A stretch of DNA of 64,000 bases from NCBI GenBank assembly GCA_964519895.1, contig CAZFLE010000023.1:11081-75080 (forward strand). The letters run 5' to 3'. Source of the DNA: CAYFPX01 sp964519895 (GTDB lineage Bacteria > Myxococcota_A > UBA796 > CAJQPC01). The notes beneath the pieces are model-generated. The model ran no database searches and was not told the origin of the DNA. It worked only from the letters and a program-made list of their open reading frames with translations. Positions 25,343 to 34,327 of this stretch are shown piece after piece (within the stretch, counting starts at the first letter, position 1; each line of letters begins with the position of its first letter). Both the position numbers and the translations under genes were made by a program.

Positions 25343-26581
25343 ATGACGATCCACGCACAGCTCTGTCTCCCACTCTCGCTCCTGACAGCACTCGCGGCCT
25401 GTGCCGAGGGCCAGCCCGGCCAGGGGTTGAGCGCTGGGTCGGCGGTGTCGGAGCGCCCGAGCGGTCCGGTGGCACCGATCCTCGACGAGGCCCGGTTCGC
25501 CCATCGGCCCCTGAGTCCGGAGCGCCAGGCCCTGTTGGCCCTGGCAGCGGCGGAGCTGCGCTCGGCCGAGGGCATGATGGCCCAGGCGGTGCGACACAAC
25601 GACGGACTGGTCGACGCGCTCGCGTGGCTGACCGAGCTGGCCCACGAGTCGGCGAGCGAGACGCTGGACGACGACGAGCGGGCGTACATCCAGCAGGACT
25701 ACGAGGCCGAGATCGCCCGGCTGGATGGGGCTGCCCAGTCCGCACGCTGGGGTGCCCTGCCGCTGGCGGACGGCACGGTGACGATCCTGGAAGTGGACCT
25801 GCCCGAGTCCGTCCGGTCTGAGCTGACAGGCCACGTCGGGGTCCAGCTGGTCGACCAGCGCATGACAACCCTCGGCCTGGACACAGCGACGATCGACCTG
25901 TCGACCGCGACGGCCGCCCAGAGCGCGATCGACCGCTTCTCGGGCACGGTGGACGCCGCCATGACGTACCGAGGCACCCTGAGCGGCGGCGTCGGCACGG
26001 TCGATGGGGCCCTCGCGAGAGTGCTCCGACGCCTTGGGGGGGAACAGGCATCGCTCGCAGATCCCCTGCTGGATCTGGGCCGAGCCGAGCTCCAGGCCGG
26101 CCTGGCGCTGGTGGACGAGCTGGACGCGGACCACGCCGAAGTCCGGGGTCTGCTGGATCGCATGGTGGCCCTGGCCGAAGAGGCCGCGCTCGCGGACGCC
26201 GACGGGCAGGCGGCGGCGGACGCCGGTCTCGACGCTCTGATCCAGACCCTGGACGCGAGGGTCAGCACGTGGCGCTTCGACGACGCGACCGTGCACGACG
26301 GCACCGCAGAGAGCTGGGCCATCGCGCTGCCCGGGCCGGTGCACGACCTGGGCATCGCCGACGCACAGGTGGCCCTGTCGTGCCTGACCCTGGACTGCCT
26401 GAGGCTCGAGCCCGAGTCCCTGGACCTGACCACGAAAGCAGGCATCGAGGAGAGCCTGGCCCAGCTCTGGGGGGCCGTCGTCAGGCTGGACCCCGCCGAG
26501 CAGCAGGCCATCACGGACCGACAGGTGCTCGAGCGAGACCTGGACTGGCTGCTGGGCGCGGCCGCATGGGAGGCAGAGTGA
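25343..26581 (+). CDS. Lipoprotein with flagellin D1-like domains (paralogue 1)
   Basis: A 412-residue lipoprotein. MTIHAQLCLPLSLLTALAAC has lipobox LAAC with Cys20, and AGGA lies five bases before the ATG. Residues about 60-225 follow the flagellin N/D1 pattern: HNDGLVDAL, then LTELAHESASETLDDDERAY (flagellin: MRELAVQAANGTLSDxDR), IQ..YEAEIARLDG, a W/F-G segment and LPLADG; later LGLDTATIDLSTATAAQSAI matches the flagellin C-terminal D1 (LGL..sistaa.A..AI) and ends with TVDAAMTYRGTLSGG. Residues 240-410 repeat the plan more weakly. A lipid-anchored protein with flagellin-like helices would be unusual; it may be a surface fibre or a binding protein. Family link is from pattern reading. Confidence 0.65.
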   Translation: MTIHAQLCLPLSLLTALAACAEGQPGQGLSAGSAVSERPSGPVAPILDEARFAHRPLSPERQALLALAAAELRSAEGMMAQAVRHNDGLVDALAWLTELAHESASETLDDDERAYIQQDYEAEIARLDGAAQSARWGALPLADGTVTILEVDLPESVRSELTGHVGVQLVDQRMTTLGLDTATIDLSTATAAQSAIDRFSGTVDAAMTYRGTLSGGVGTVDGALARVLRRLGGEQASLADPLLDLGRAELQAGLALVDELDADHAEVRGLLDRMVALAEEAALADADGQAAADAGLDALIQTLDARVSTWRFDDATVHDGTAESWAIALPGPVHDLGIADAQVALSCLTLDCLRLEPESLDLTTKAGIEESLAQLWGAVVRLDPAEQQAITDRQVLERDLDWLLGAAAWEAE

Positions 26582-27786
26582 CCCCGCACCCCACCCTGCC
26601 CCTGCTGCTGGCGAGCTCGCTGTTGCTCGGGTGCGAGCCGAGCACACCCCTCACACAGGGCGCCTGGGATGCCCCCGCCCAAGGCGGCCTGCCCGCTGGG
26701 GCCACAGACCTTGCGAGGGCCGCACCGCGCGCAGAGCATGAGCTCGTCCTGCTCCGCCTGACCGCGGCTGCGCTGCGCTCGGCCCAGGCCATGGTCGCGC
26801 TGCTCGAGGACATGAATGAAGAGGCCCTGTCCCTGACCGTGGCGATGGGTGAGCTCGCTGTGGATGCCGCGGATGTGGCAGCGACCGAGGAAGAGCGGGC
26901 CGGGCTCCAGGCACAGTTCGAAGAGGGCTGCGGCCGACTCGACGCGCTGTCCCAGTCGACCTGGGGCGGGGAGTGGTTCGCCCACTACGAGGACGGAACC
27001 GTGGACGTTCGCCTGCCCTACTCGGTCCAGGACAGCCTCACCGGGGACGTCGCGCTGCGCACCGTGGACCTGAGCTGTGCCTACCTGGGCCTCACCGGGC
27101 GCGACGTCGTGCTCACGGCGGCCGCCGCTGCCCAGGACGCTCAGGCCGCAGCGGACGCAGCGGTGGCGGTGCTGCGCGATCACCGGAGCGTCATCGACTG
27201 GGACCGCGGCGTGGTGACCGAAGCGCTGGGGAGGGTCGACGACGTGCTCGACGAGACCCCGGGGAGCAGCGGGGACGTCCAGGTCGACCTGGGGCTTGCG
27301 GCCGTGGACCACGGCCACGCCACGGCGAGCCTGTGTGCCCGGAGCCACCGGGCGACCCGCGCCACCCTGGCGCGCATGGTGGCGCTGGCCCAAGCTGCAG
27401 CCGACGGCGACGCCGACGAGCGCGACGCGGCCCAGGACGCGTTCCTCCAGCACGCGAATGACCAGGACCGCCTGGCCCAGAGCGGGGAGTACGGGGGCAC
27501 GGCGCTGCACGACGGCACGACCACGCTGTTCGACCTGTTCCTGCCGGCCGAGGTGATCGAGGCCGGCGTGGCCGATCCCCAGCTGAGGTTGTCCGATCTG
27601 CGGGCCACGGTGCTGGGCATGGACACCGGCAGCCTGTCTCTGGTGACGGTGGAGAGCGCCAACGCGGCGCTGAACCAGCTCGCGGTGGCCGAGGACCGCC
27701 TGGACCAGGTCGAGCACCGGCTCTCGGTGGACCGGGACGGGCTCGACGAGGCGCGCGTCGCGCTGGCCGGCCTGACCGGGGGATAG
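26578..27786 (+). CDS. Lipoprotein with flagellin D1-like domains (paralogue 2)
   Basis: A 402-residue lipoprotein, coupled to paralogue 1 by a GTGA overlap; GGGAGG precedes the GTG. The signal ends in lipobox LLGC (SSLLLGCEPS). The first domain (about 50-190) is divergent; the second (about 230-402) is clearer: LARMVALAQAAADGDADERD, LQHANDQDRLAQ, EYGGTALHDG and then VLGMDTGSLSLVTVESANAA followed by LDQVEHRLSVDRDGL, which parallels flagellin D1 from both ends. The tandem arrangement in both paralogues suggests duplication of the domain before duplication of the gene. No motility gene is nearby. Confidence 0.62.
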   Translation: MTPHPTLPLLLASSLLLGCEPSTPLTQGAWDAPAQGGLPAGATDLARAAPRAEHELVLLRLTAAALRSAQAMVALLEDMNEEALSLTVAMGELAVDAADVAATEEERAGLQAQFEEGCGRLDALSQSTWGGEWFAHYEDGTVDVRLPYSVQDSLTGDVALRTVDLSCAYLGLTGRDVVLTAAAAAQDAQAAADAAVAVLRDHRSVIDWDRGVVTEALGRVDDVLDETPGSSGDVQVDLGLAAVDHGHATASLCARSHRATRATLARMVALAQAAADGDADERDAAQDAFLQHANDQDRLAQSGEYGGTALHDGTTTLFDLFLPAEVIEAGVADPQLRLSDLRATVLGMDTGSLSLVTVESANAALNQLAVAEDRLDQVEHRLSVDRDGLDEARVALAGLTGG

Positions 27787-27823
27787 AATTGGAAGCGTGA
27801 GGCCAGTGACGCGGTCAAAGCAC

Positions 27824-27862
27824 CTGCCTTCTTCCGCCAAGGCAGTCAAAGCCATTGTTTTC
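27824..27862. terminator. Possible terminator between convergent genes
   Basis: CTGCCTT (27824-27830) and AAGGCAG (27839-27845) form a seven-base stem with an eight-base loop; a short TTTT occurs at the end of the interval. It is in the 185-base AT-richer gap between the flagellin-like lipoprotein gene and the Wzy-like gene. The weak U-tract makes this uncertain. Confidence 0.35.
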
Positions 27863-27971
27863 TTCCGGCTTGCCGTCTAGAACGGGCTGAGCGGGTGCCC
27901 AGACCGCCAGAAACCCCCGAATTCCCGGTCTTGCGGCCAACAAGCGGAAGAGGGAACGGGCTTTGACCTGG

Positions 27972-29450
27972 CTACGCGGGCTCCGCGGCCGCGTCATCGG
28001 CCGCCGGCGTGGCCCAGGGAAGACCCAGACCCCCTTCGAGGGGCGGGAAGCTCAGCTCGCCGGCGACCACTCTCCGGGAGATCAGGTACAGCGCCGTGTA
28101 CAGGCCCAGGAACTCCCAGAAGGGCTTGTCGTCGAAGTTGAACTCGACGAAGGACCAGGCGAAGTACCCGCACATGACCGCCGGGAAGGCCCAGGTGAAC
28201 ACCTCGGCCCGGGTGCCGCGGGTCACGCTGGCCAGCTCGCGGTTCATGCGGAAGACCTGGCGGATCAGCGCGACGAAGCAGAGCACCCCGACCAGGCCGA
28301 AGTGGCCGAGCACCCCCCAGAAGATCCCGTGGGGGTACCGATGGATGGAGTCGTAGATCTTCCAGTCGTAGTCGGCGACCAGCTCCTGGTAGCCCCCAGC
28401 GCCGATGCCGATGCCCCAGGTGTCCTGGGCCATCTTCATGCAGACGATCCAGTTGCGCTCCCGGATGTCCGAGCCCCACGTGTTGCCCACGTTCATGGCG
28501 ATGCGGTGGAGGGCCTGGGAGGTGCTGTCGTCTCCGAAGAACGCCCACAAGAGCCCCGCCGTGAGCGACAGCCCGCCGAGCCGCAGGATCCACTTGCGCA
28601 CCAGCGGCAGGGAGACCGACATGACCAACGCCCCAATGATCAGGGCATAGGTGCCCCCGCGTGAGCCCGAGCGGAGCTGGGCCAGCAGGATGAACAGGCC
28701 GATGCCCATCAGGCCCAGCCGGTAGAGCGTGCGCCGCTGGACCACCGCCAGGGCAAACGACAGCGCCACCCCGAACATCAGGTTCATGGAGAACCAGTTG
28801 GGCTGCTGCCCCAGGCCGGTCTCGCGGCCGCCCTTGGACGCGATCTCCCAGGTCTTGCCCGCCGAGGCGACGTCGTTGAAGCTGGTGGTCATGGACAGGA
28901 CTGCTGTCAGCAGCGTGCCCAGGATCCACGCCAACACGGTCAGCTCGAACTTGTCGTAGTCGTCGACGAAGACCAGCAGGACCGTGGTGGTCGCGACCAC
29001 CACACCGATGGAGATGACGTCGCCGAAGCCGCTGCCGGGCTTGCTGGACCAGGCCAGACCGATGACCTGCCAGGCCCAGAAGACCATCAGGGGTGTGCGC
29101 CACGGGAAGGCCGGGGTCACCGACAGGCGACGGTCTGCCGCGCGGATGATCAGCACGGCCAGGGCGACCCCCAGCATGGGCTCGAAGACGCCGATGTTCA
29201 GGCCACCGATGCGCAGAAAGGACATCGACCCGGTGGACAGGATGCGCGACGCCAGGAGCGCCCCGACCGCCATCATCGGGAAGCGCAGGGCCACCACAGC
29301 CACCACCCCGGCCAGGGTCGCCGCCACGGGCAGCTTCCAGTCCAGCAGGAACAGGCCCACCAGGGCGAATTGCACCGCGAAGACCCCCAGCCAGGCCAAG
29401 CGACTCGGGGACAGCAACGACTTGCTGAACTGGGCGATGGCGGAGTTCAT
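27972..29450 (-). CDS. O-antigen ligase/polymerase (Wzy/WaaL-like) membrane protein
   Basis: A 492-residue polytopic protein with about 11-12 hydrophobic helices. A large extracytoplasmic loop before the last helices contains DDSTSQALHRIAMNVGNTWG, ERNWIVCMKMAQDTWGIGIG and the DSIHRYPHGIFWGVLGHFG segment, the usual Wzy_C/O-antigen ligase signature (R....W.....f...pl.G.G......H..y). It should join or attach polysaccharide units at the periplasmic face of the inner membrane. It is the last minus-strand gene after the glycan operon, 225 bases downstream of the FG-GAP lipoprotein gene. A TAAGTT hexamer lies nine bases before the ATG. The 29451-29675 gap holds no gene that I can see. Confidence 0.8.
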   Translation of the reverse strand: MNSAIAQFSKSLLSPSRLAWLGVFAVQFALVGLFLLDWKLPVAATLAGVVAVVALRFPMMAVGALLASRILSTGSMSFLRIGGLNIGVFEPMLGVALAVLIIRAADRRLSVTPAFPWRTPLMVFWAWQVIGLAWSSKPGSGFGDVISIGVVVATTTVLLVFVDDYDKFELTVLAWILGTLLTAVLSMTTSFNDVASAGKTWEIASKGGRETGLGQQPNWFSMNLMFGVALSFALAVVQRRTLYRLGLMGIGLFILLAQLRSGSRGGTYALIIGALVMSVSLPLVRKWILRLGGLSLTAGLLWAFFGDDSTSQALHRIAMNVGNTWGSDIRERNWIVCMKMAQDTWGIGIGAGGYQELVADYDWKIYDSIHRYPHGIFWGVLGHFGLVGVLCFVALIRQVFRMNRELASVTRGTRAEVFTWAFPAVMCGYFAWSFVEFNFDDKPFWEFLGLYTALYLISRRVVAGELSFPPLEGGLGLPWATPAADDAAAEPA

Positions 29451-29675
29451 CGGGGCGGGAACTTAGCCTTCTTTGTTGTTCAGGGGGCGAGGGTCCGGGC
29501 TCGCTGTCGCTCGCCTTCGGACTTGCACCCGCGGCGCGGGACGGGGTTGGGCGAGATCCGGAGGGACCCCCGAACAAGGGCGCCCGAACAGGGGTCAGGA
29601 ACCTTTTGTTAAGCATTAGCTCGATGAACTTGGATCCTTGCCCTGAACACAGTTGGCTCCGGGCATAAGTCACTA

Positions 29676-31073
29676 TCAATCGTTCGTAGACGGCCTCGGA
29701 TCCAGGACGTACACCGCACCGCCCAGGAGCGCGCCGCTGCTGTGGTCGGGGGCCCCCACCAACAGCACGGGGCCGGGGTCCTGGGTCAGCTCGCGCCCTG
29801 CGGCCACCGCCCGGCCCAGCAAATCGCCGGGGGTGCCGACACAGTCGGGGTCGTTCAGGGTCGCTGCGCCGCTCGTCGGGCCGCTCACCCTGTAGACGGC
29901 GCCGGCGTCCGGCCCGCCCGCGGTGTCATAGGGGGCGCCCAGCCACAGGTCTTGGTCCCCCTCGTCGCCCAGGTCACCCGGACCGGCCACGGCACTCCCC
30001 AGGCGGGCCCCCGGAACCGGCCCGGTCCACCGAGCCCAGGCGTGGTCCAGGCTGCCGTCCGCGGGCGCTGGGGACAGCAGGACCCAGACCTGGCCCTCCT
30101 GGTCGGGCCCGCCTCCGGGACCGCCCACCACCAGGTCCACCAGCCCGTCACCGTCGACGTCCCCCGCAGCAGCCAAGGCCCAGCCCGCCAGCTGCCCCGG
30201 CGCCGAGCCGCTCCAACGTCCCGAGGCCTGGTCGAGCGACAGCGCCGCGGTCACGGGGCCTGCCGCCACATAGACCACCCCGGCGTCCTGGGCGCCCAGG
30301 TCCACCTCGGGACCCCCGATCACCACGTCGGCCAGCCCGTCCCCGTCCAGGTCCCCCGGACCCAGGACCGCCGCGCCGGTCCGGCCACCCACGTCGACCC
30401 CCGACAACGCCAGGGCGTCCGCGGCCAGACCGTGCTCCCCCCTCCGCTCGGGATCCACCAGCCAGGCCCCCCCGACGTCCTTCAGGTCCGTGTCGCTGGA
30501 CCACGCCGACACCAGGAGCTCCGGCAGGCCATCGCCGTCGGTGTCCCCCGCTCCGGCGACCGCGTGACCGGCGTAGTCCGCCCCCAGCTCACCGACCCAG
30601 AGCGCCGCGCCCGGCTCCAGGGACCCGGACGCCGTCACCGGCCCCAGGACCAGCACTGCGGCACCCACCTCGTCCTGATCCCGGTCGCTGAAGGGCACAC
30701 CGACCCACAGGTCCTCGATCCCGTCTCCGTCCACGTCCCCCGGCACGGCGATCGCCGCTCCGGCGTGATCCAGGGCCACGCGCCCGGCAAGGGTCCAGGC
30801 GTCGGCCAGGCTCGTCTCGGGGCCCACGGGACCGGGCAGCACGTGCACGCCGCCAGCATTGACCCGCCCACTGTCGGGATCCCAGCCCCAGGACCCCAGC
30901 ACCAGGTCGTCGAAGCCATCGCCGGTCACGTCGCCGGAAGCCAGCGCATCCCCCAGGCCTTCCCCCGCCTGGTCCGACGCCAGGCGCAGCACGGCCACGG
31001 CCACCCCCGGCTCGTCAGGGTCCGCCGCAGGCCGACAAGCCGACCCCCAGAGGACCAGGACCCACAGGCTCAC
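29676..31073 (-). CDS. FG-GAP beta-propeller lipoprotein
   Basis: A 465-residue protein. The GTG start at 31073 overlaps the upstream stop by four bases (GTGA) and gives VSLWVLVLWGSACRPAA, a short lipoprotein signal. Seven FG-GAP-type repeats follow, e.g. GDVTGDGFDDLVLGSWG, GDVDGDGIEDLWVGVPF, GDTDGDGLPELLVSAWS, GDLDGDGLADVVIGGPE and GDVDGDGLVDLVVGGPG; the last two repeats have lost the DxDGDG calcium loop. This predicts a seven-bladed integrin-alpha-like propeller on the cell surface. Its coupling with sugar-activation genes suggests a role in display or recognition of the glycan. Confidence 0.82.
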   Translation of the reverse strand: MSLWVLVLWGSACRPAADPDEPGVAVAVLRLASDQAGEGLGDALASGDVTGDGFDDLVLGSWGWDPDSGRVNAGGVHVLPGPVGPETSLADAWTLAGRVALDHAGAAIAVPGDVDGDGIEDLWVGVPFSDRDQDEVGAAVLVLGPVTASGSLEPGAALWVGELGADYAGHAVAGAGDTDGDGLPELLVSAWSSDTDLKDVGGAWLVDPERRGEHGLAADALALSGVDVGGRTGAAVLGPGDLDGDGLADVVIGGPEVDLGAQDAGVVYVAAGPVTAALSLDQASGRWSGSAPGQLAGWALAAAGDVDGDGLVDLVVGGPGGGPDQEGQVWVLLSPAPADGSLDHAWARWTGPVPGARLGSAVAGPGDLGDEGDQDLWLGAPYDTAGGPDAGAVYRVSGPTSGAATLNDPDCVGTPGDLLGRAVAAGRELTQDPGPVLLVGAPDHSSGALLGGAVYVLDPRPSTND

Positions 31074-31771
31074 GGATCCCCAGGGAACAGCGCACGCATC
31101 CGCACCACGTCCTCGGGGAAGTCGATCTCGATCCACCGAAGCCCGGTGCAGTCCACGGCCCGGCAGTCGAGCTCCCCCCCGGCCAGCAGCTGGTTGAGGG
31201 GGCCGTGGCACAGATCGACCTGGGGGTCGAAGGACCCGATGGCCGCCGCCAGGGCCCCCGGCGCCGGGCCTCGCAAGGACATCACCCCGCTGAACTCGCC
31301 GTGCACCGGCGCCCCAAGGGCCTTGCCCATGCGAACCGGCTGACCCTCATCGAGGCGGATCTTCATGGACTCCTCGTCCAGGGGCACGTCCAGCATGCAC
31401 AGGTTCAGCTCGCCCTCGGCCCCCAGAGCCCGGTCGAACAGCGCCGGGTCGGTGATCGTGTCGCCCAGGACCACCAGCACCGACGCCGCTGGGCCCACCG
31501 CTCCCAGCCCCACGCCACAGGACCAGCCCAGATCCGAGTCGGCGGCGATGGGGTTGCGCACGAAGCGCACCCCGGGCCGGGCCAGAGCCGCCTCGAGCTC
31601 GTCGGCCCGGTGACCGGTCACCACGACCACCTCTTCCACCCGGTCCAGCAGCTGGCGGCAAAGCCGGCCCACCACCGTCTCGGAGCCGACCGACACCAAT
31701 CCCTTGGGCACCGACGACTGCAAGCGCCGGGCTCGGCCAGCCGCCAGGATCACCGCCACGGTGCCGGTCAT
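31070..31771 (-). CDS. NTP transferase (LicC/cytidylyltransferase-like)
   Basis: A 233-residue nucleotidyltransferase. VILAAGRARRLQSSVPKGLV (about 7-26) is the NTP-binding signature LAAGxxxRL...PKxL. VVLGDTITDP provides the metal-binding Asp, and the C-terminal IEIDFPEDVVRMRAL resembles phosphocholine or inositol-phosphate cytidylyltransferases. It would activate an alcohol phosphate or sugar phosphate with CTP or another NTP. The CDP-alcohol transferase-like gene is two genes upstream, which supports CDP activation of an alcohol. Seven bases separate it from the upstream gene. Confidence 0.75.
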   Translation of the reverse strand: MTGTVAVILAAGRARRLQSSVPKGLVSVGSETVVGRLCRQLLDRVEEVVVVTGHRADELEAALARPGVRFVRNPIAADSDLGWSCGVGLGAVGPAASVLVVLGDTITDPALFDRALGAEGELNLCMLDVPLDEESMKIRLDEGQPVRMGKALGAPVHGEFSGVMSLRGPAPGALAAAIGSFDPQVDLCHGPLNQLLAGGELDCRAVDCTGLRWIEIDFPEDVVRMRALFPGDP

Positions 31772-31778
31772 GGCCGCG

Positions 31779-33446
31779 TCAGTCCCGGGTCACGGTGGCA
31801 AGGCGGCGGGTCTGCACGTCCAGCAGCACCGACGTCTCCCCGTCCGGCCAGAACACCGTCACGTGGTCGATCCGGTCCGCATCGCCCAGCCCGAAGTGCA
31901 CCTCGGGCGGGCCCCCGGAGGCGAAGCCCGTGCCCCCGGCCGTGACCCAGCGGACCTGGCGCACGCCGTCGATCACCACCTCGACCCGCGCCCCGACGGC
32001 GTTCCGGTTGGGGGCGGGCTGGGCCAGCTGGAGCCGCAGCCAGGCCGCGTCGTCGCACCGGCTCAAGAACAGCCGGGCCGGCCCGTCCAGGTTGCGCACC
32101 AGCAGATCCAGGAAGCCGTCCTCGTTCAGGTCGGCCGGCACGATGCCGCGGCTCTGACCGGGGTCGTCGACCCCCCAAGCCTCGGCCTCCTGGACATAGC
32201 TGCCATCGGACAGGCCCCGGTAGAGCGCGTTGGGCTGGCTCTCGGGGTTCTGCAGGCTCTCGTGCTCCTCCTGGAGCCAGCCAAAGGCCATCACCACGTC
32301 CAACACCCCGTCGTTGTCCAGGTCGGCGAACTCGGAAGCCCAGCCTACGTCGCGCACGCCGACCTCGGGCGTCAGCCCCCGCGCCTGGTCCGACTCGTGG
32401 TAGCGAGCCGCGCCCTCGCTCTCCAGAAGAGCCACGTCGTCCCAGCCCATGATCAACATGTCCGGGTGGCGGTCCCCGTTGATGTCCGCGACCCCCAGGC
32501 CCATGCCGAAGATCGTGACCCCCAGAGACGCGTCGTCGGACATGTCGCTCAGCGCCAGACTGCCGGCGTCGCTGTCGTTGTGGAGCGCCCGGTTGGTCGG
32601 GGCCGGCGGGTCCCCCAGCCCCCCGAAGTCGTTGACGAAGTACAGATCCAGCCGCCCGTCCAGGTCCAGGTCCTGCAGCCCCACCATGTAGGTGAAGCCA
32701 TCGTGAGCCTGCTGGGGCAACAGGTCCGACGCATCGCTGAACGTGCCGTCCCCCTGGTTCAGGTAGAGCTCGCTGGGGTCCCCCGTGCCGGGCTGGTTCG
32801 GGTCGAAGGTCCCCGGGTCCACGTCGGCGGAGCGGTGGGAGTGCACCACCAGGTCCAGGTCCCCGTCGCCGTCCAGGTCTCCCCAGGCGCTGCCGGTGCT
32901 GCCGCCGACCTCGACCGCCAGACCCAGGTCCTCGGCCCCGGTGAACACCCCGGTGCCGTCGTTGACGTAGAGCATGTTCGGGGAGAACCGCATCACCGCC
33001 AGCAGGTCCAGGTCCCCGTCGTCGTCGAAGTCCGCGGCCGAGGTGCTGTAGGTGCGGAATTCGTGGTCGGGGAACGCGCCCGCCGGCGCCAGGTGGAGCT
33101 GCCCGGTCCCGTCACCCAGGTAGAGCTGGTCCTGGGCCTGGAGGTTCGGCAGGTAGACGTCCAGGTGCCCGTCCCCGTCCAGGTCCGCCACCGCGGCCCC
33201 CCGGCCCGGCGAGCCGCTGGTCAGCGGCCACAGCTGCCGGTCCCAGTCCCCGCCCTGGAGCTCGACCATGGGCCCTTCCATGCGGGCCGCGGGGTCTGCA
33301 CAGACGACTTCGGGGCCCGCCGTCAGGCTCGCCGCTACCGTGCCCTCGGGCACCGTCGAGACCGCCGAGTCCGAGCCGCTGTCGGTGTCGCTGTCCGTCG
33401 TGGCCGCGGGCCGGCAGCTGAGGGTCAGCAGGAGCAGGAGGGTCAT
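31779..33446 (-). CDS. ASPIC/UnbV-type FG-GAP lipoprotein (CRTAC1-like)
   Basis: A 555-residue protein. MTLLLLLTLSCRPA is a minimal lipoprotein signal; the ATG at 33446 overlaps the upstream stop (ATGA). VCBS/FG-GAP repeats run from about 75 to 450 (e.g. VADLDGDGHLDVYLPN, ADFDDDGDLDLLAVM, GDLDGDGDLDLVVHS, ADINGDRHPDMLIMG, ADLNEDGFLDLLVRN). The C-terminal 90 residues form an ASPIC/UnbV domain (NRNAVGARVEVVIDG, ...HFGLGDADRIDHVTVFWPDG). Such proteins are secreted or surface propellers that bind calcium. Its position inside a glycan operon is notable. Confidence 0.83.
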   Translation of the reverse strand: MTLLLLLTLSCRPAATTDSDTDSGSDSAVSTVPEGTVAASLTAGPEVVCADPAARMEGPMVELQGGDWDRQLWPLTSGSPGRGAAVADLDGDGHLDVYLPNLQAQDQLYLGDGTGQLHLAPAGAFPDHEFRTYSTSAADFDDDGDLDLLAVMRFSPNMLYVNDGTGVFTGAEDLGLAVEVGGSTGSAWGDLDGDGDLDLVVHSHRSADVDPGTFDPNQPGTGDPSELYLNQGDGTFSDASDLLPQQAHDGFTYMVGLQDLDLDGRLDLYFVNDFGGLGDPPAPTNRALHNDSDAGSLALSDMSDDASLGVTIFGMGLGVADINGDRHPDMLIMGWDDVALLESEGAARYHESDQARGLTPEVGVRDVGWASEFADLDNDGVLDVVMAFGWLQEEHESLQNPESQPNALYRGLSDGSYVQEAEAWGVDDPGQSRGIVPADLNEDGFLDLLVRNLDGPARLFLSRCDDAAWLRLQLAQPAPNRNAVGARVEVVIDGVRQVRWVTAGGTGFASGGPPEVHFGLGDADRIDHVTVFWPDGETSVLLDVQTRRLATVTRD

Positions 33447-34318
33447 GGCTCGGGGCCGCTGGCGTCGGGATCGGCCCACGATACCCGCTGGAAATTCTGC
33501 AGGTGGGGGTCGGCGATCTCGACCAGCATCCGCGCATAGGCCCGTTCCTGGGCGGCCACCTTGCCCGGTCCGAGGGCCAGCCAGAGCTTGAGCAGCGGAC
33601 CCGGCACCACCCAGCAGGCGAACAGGAAGTCCAGGGCGCCAAAGGCCAGCGGCACCCCCTGGTCGAACAACACGGCCAGCGTCACGAGCCAGGCCCCGGC
33701 GTGGGCATGCCCATCGCTCACCGCGGCCAGGCTGCCCACCAGGCCGCGGTGCTCTGGCTCAGGGGGTCCCGCGTCCTGGGGCTCGGCACAGGCCCGAGCG
33801 GCATCGTCGGTGGCCTTGAGCCGCTGGATCCAGACCCAGTAGCGGGCCGCGTGCTCGAAGGGCGTGGCGGCGATCACCGCCCAGAGCGCCACCAGCGGCA
33901 GCCAGTCGGCGTCGTGAACAGCCATGCGGTTCGCCGCCACCGCCGCCACCAGCAGCGTGGGCTTGAGCCAGCAGGTCACCAGGTAGTCATAGTAGACCCC
34001 CAGCCAGGAGCTGAGCCCGCGAATCCGTGCCAGCTCCCCGTCCACCGCCCCGAGCACCAGGGACAGGAGCCACAGCACGCACCCGACCAACACCCAGCCG
34101 GGCCTGGCCGACGCCACCCCCACCGCGCCCAGGGCGAAGACCCCCAGGGCCAGGGCGCTGACCCCGTTGGGCGTGATCGGGGTGCGCAGGAACAGCCAGG
34201 TGATGTAGGCCGACGGCCACCGGTTGATCCGCTTGAGCCAGGGCGTGGCCCGGTGCTCCCCGGCGGGTCGCCGCACGCGCCGCCTGAGCTCGGCTGGGGA
34301 CAGGGTGCGGGGGTCCAT
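33443..34318 (-). CDS. CDP-alcohol phosphotransferase-like membrane protein, degenerate motif
   Basis: A 291-residue protein with about five to six hydrophobic helices. The family motif is recognisable as VDGELAR (Asp93-Gly94...Ala97-Arg98), then eight residues, Gly107 and Asp111. Two of the four catalytic/metal aspartates are missing: the first Asp position (three before Asp93) is Gly90 and the last (four after Asp111) is Thr115. Functional members use all four to transfer a phospho-alcohol from CDP. It may have changed chemistry, act as a non-catalytic partner, or be inactive. Operon context with an NTP transferase and flippase still points to glycolipid or glycan synthesis. Confidence 0.65.
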   Translation of the reverse strand: MDPRTLSPAELRRRVRRPAGEHRATPWLKRINRWPSAYITWLFLRTPITPNGVSALALGVFALGAVGVASARPGWVLVGCVLWLLSLVLGAVDGELARIRGLSSWLGVYYDYLVTCWLKPTLLVAAVAANRMAVHDADWLPLVALWAVIAATPFEHAARYWVWIQRLKATDDAARACAEPQDAGPPEPEHRGLVGSLAAVSDGHAHAGAWLVTLAVLFDQGVPLAFGALDFLFACWVVPGPLLKLWLALGPGKVAAQERAYARMLVEIADPHLQNFQRVSWADPDASGPEP

Positions 34319-34327
34319 GGCCGGACC

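Noticed and set aside
25126..25689. A longer N-terminus of radical SAM enzyme 3 or a precursor peptide gene in the upstream region
   Set aside because: The frame is open but antisense to the lipoprotein gene for part of its length, with no ribosome binding site and with direct repeats that look regulatory. No short peptide with a leader/core plan was convincing.
29451..29675. Possible small RNA in a 225-base gap
   Set aside because: No promoter plus terminator pair or conserved fold could be recognised by eye.
31704..33539. A 611-codon plus-strand frame opposite the ASPIC/UnbV gene
   Set aside because: The minus-strand protein has clear FG-GAP and ASPIC motifs; the plus frame is Val/Gln/His/Arg-rich with no domain.
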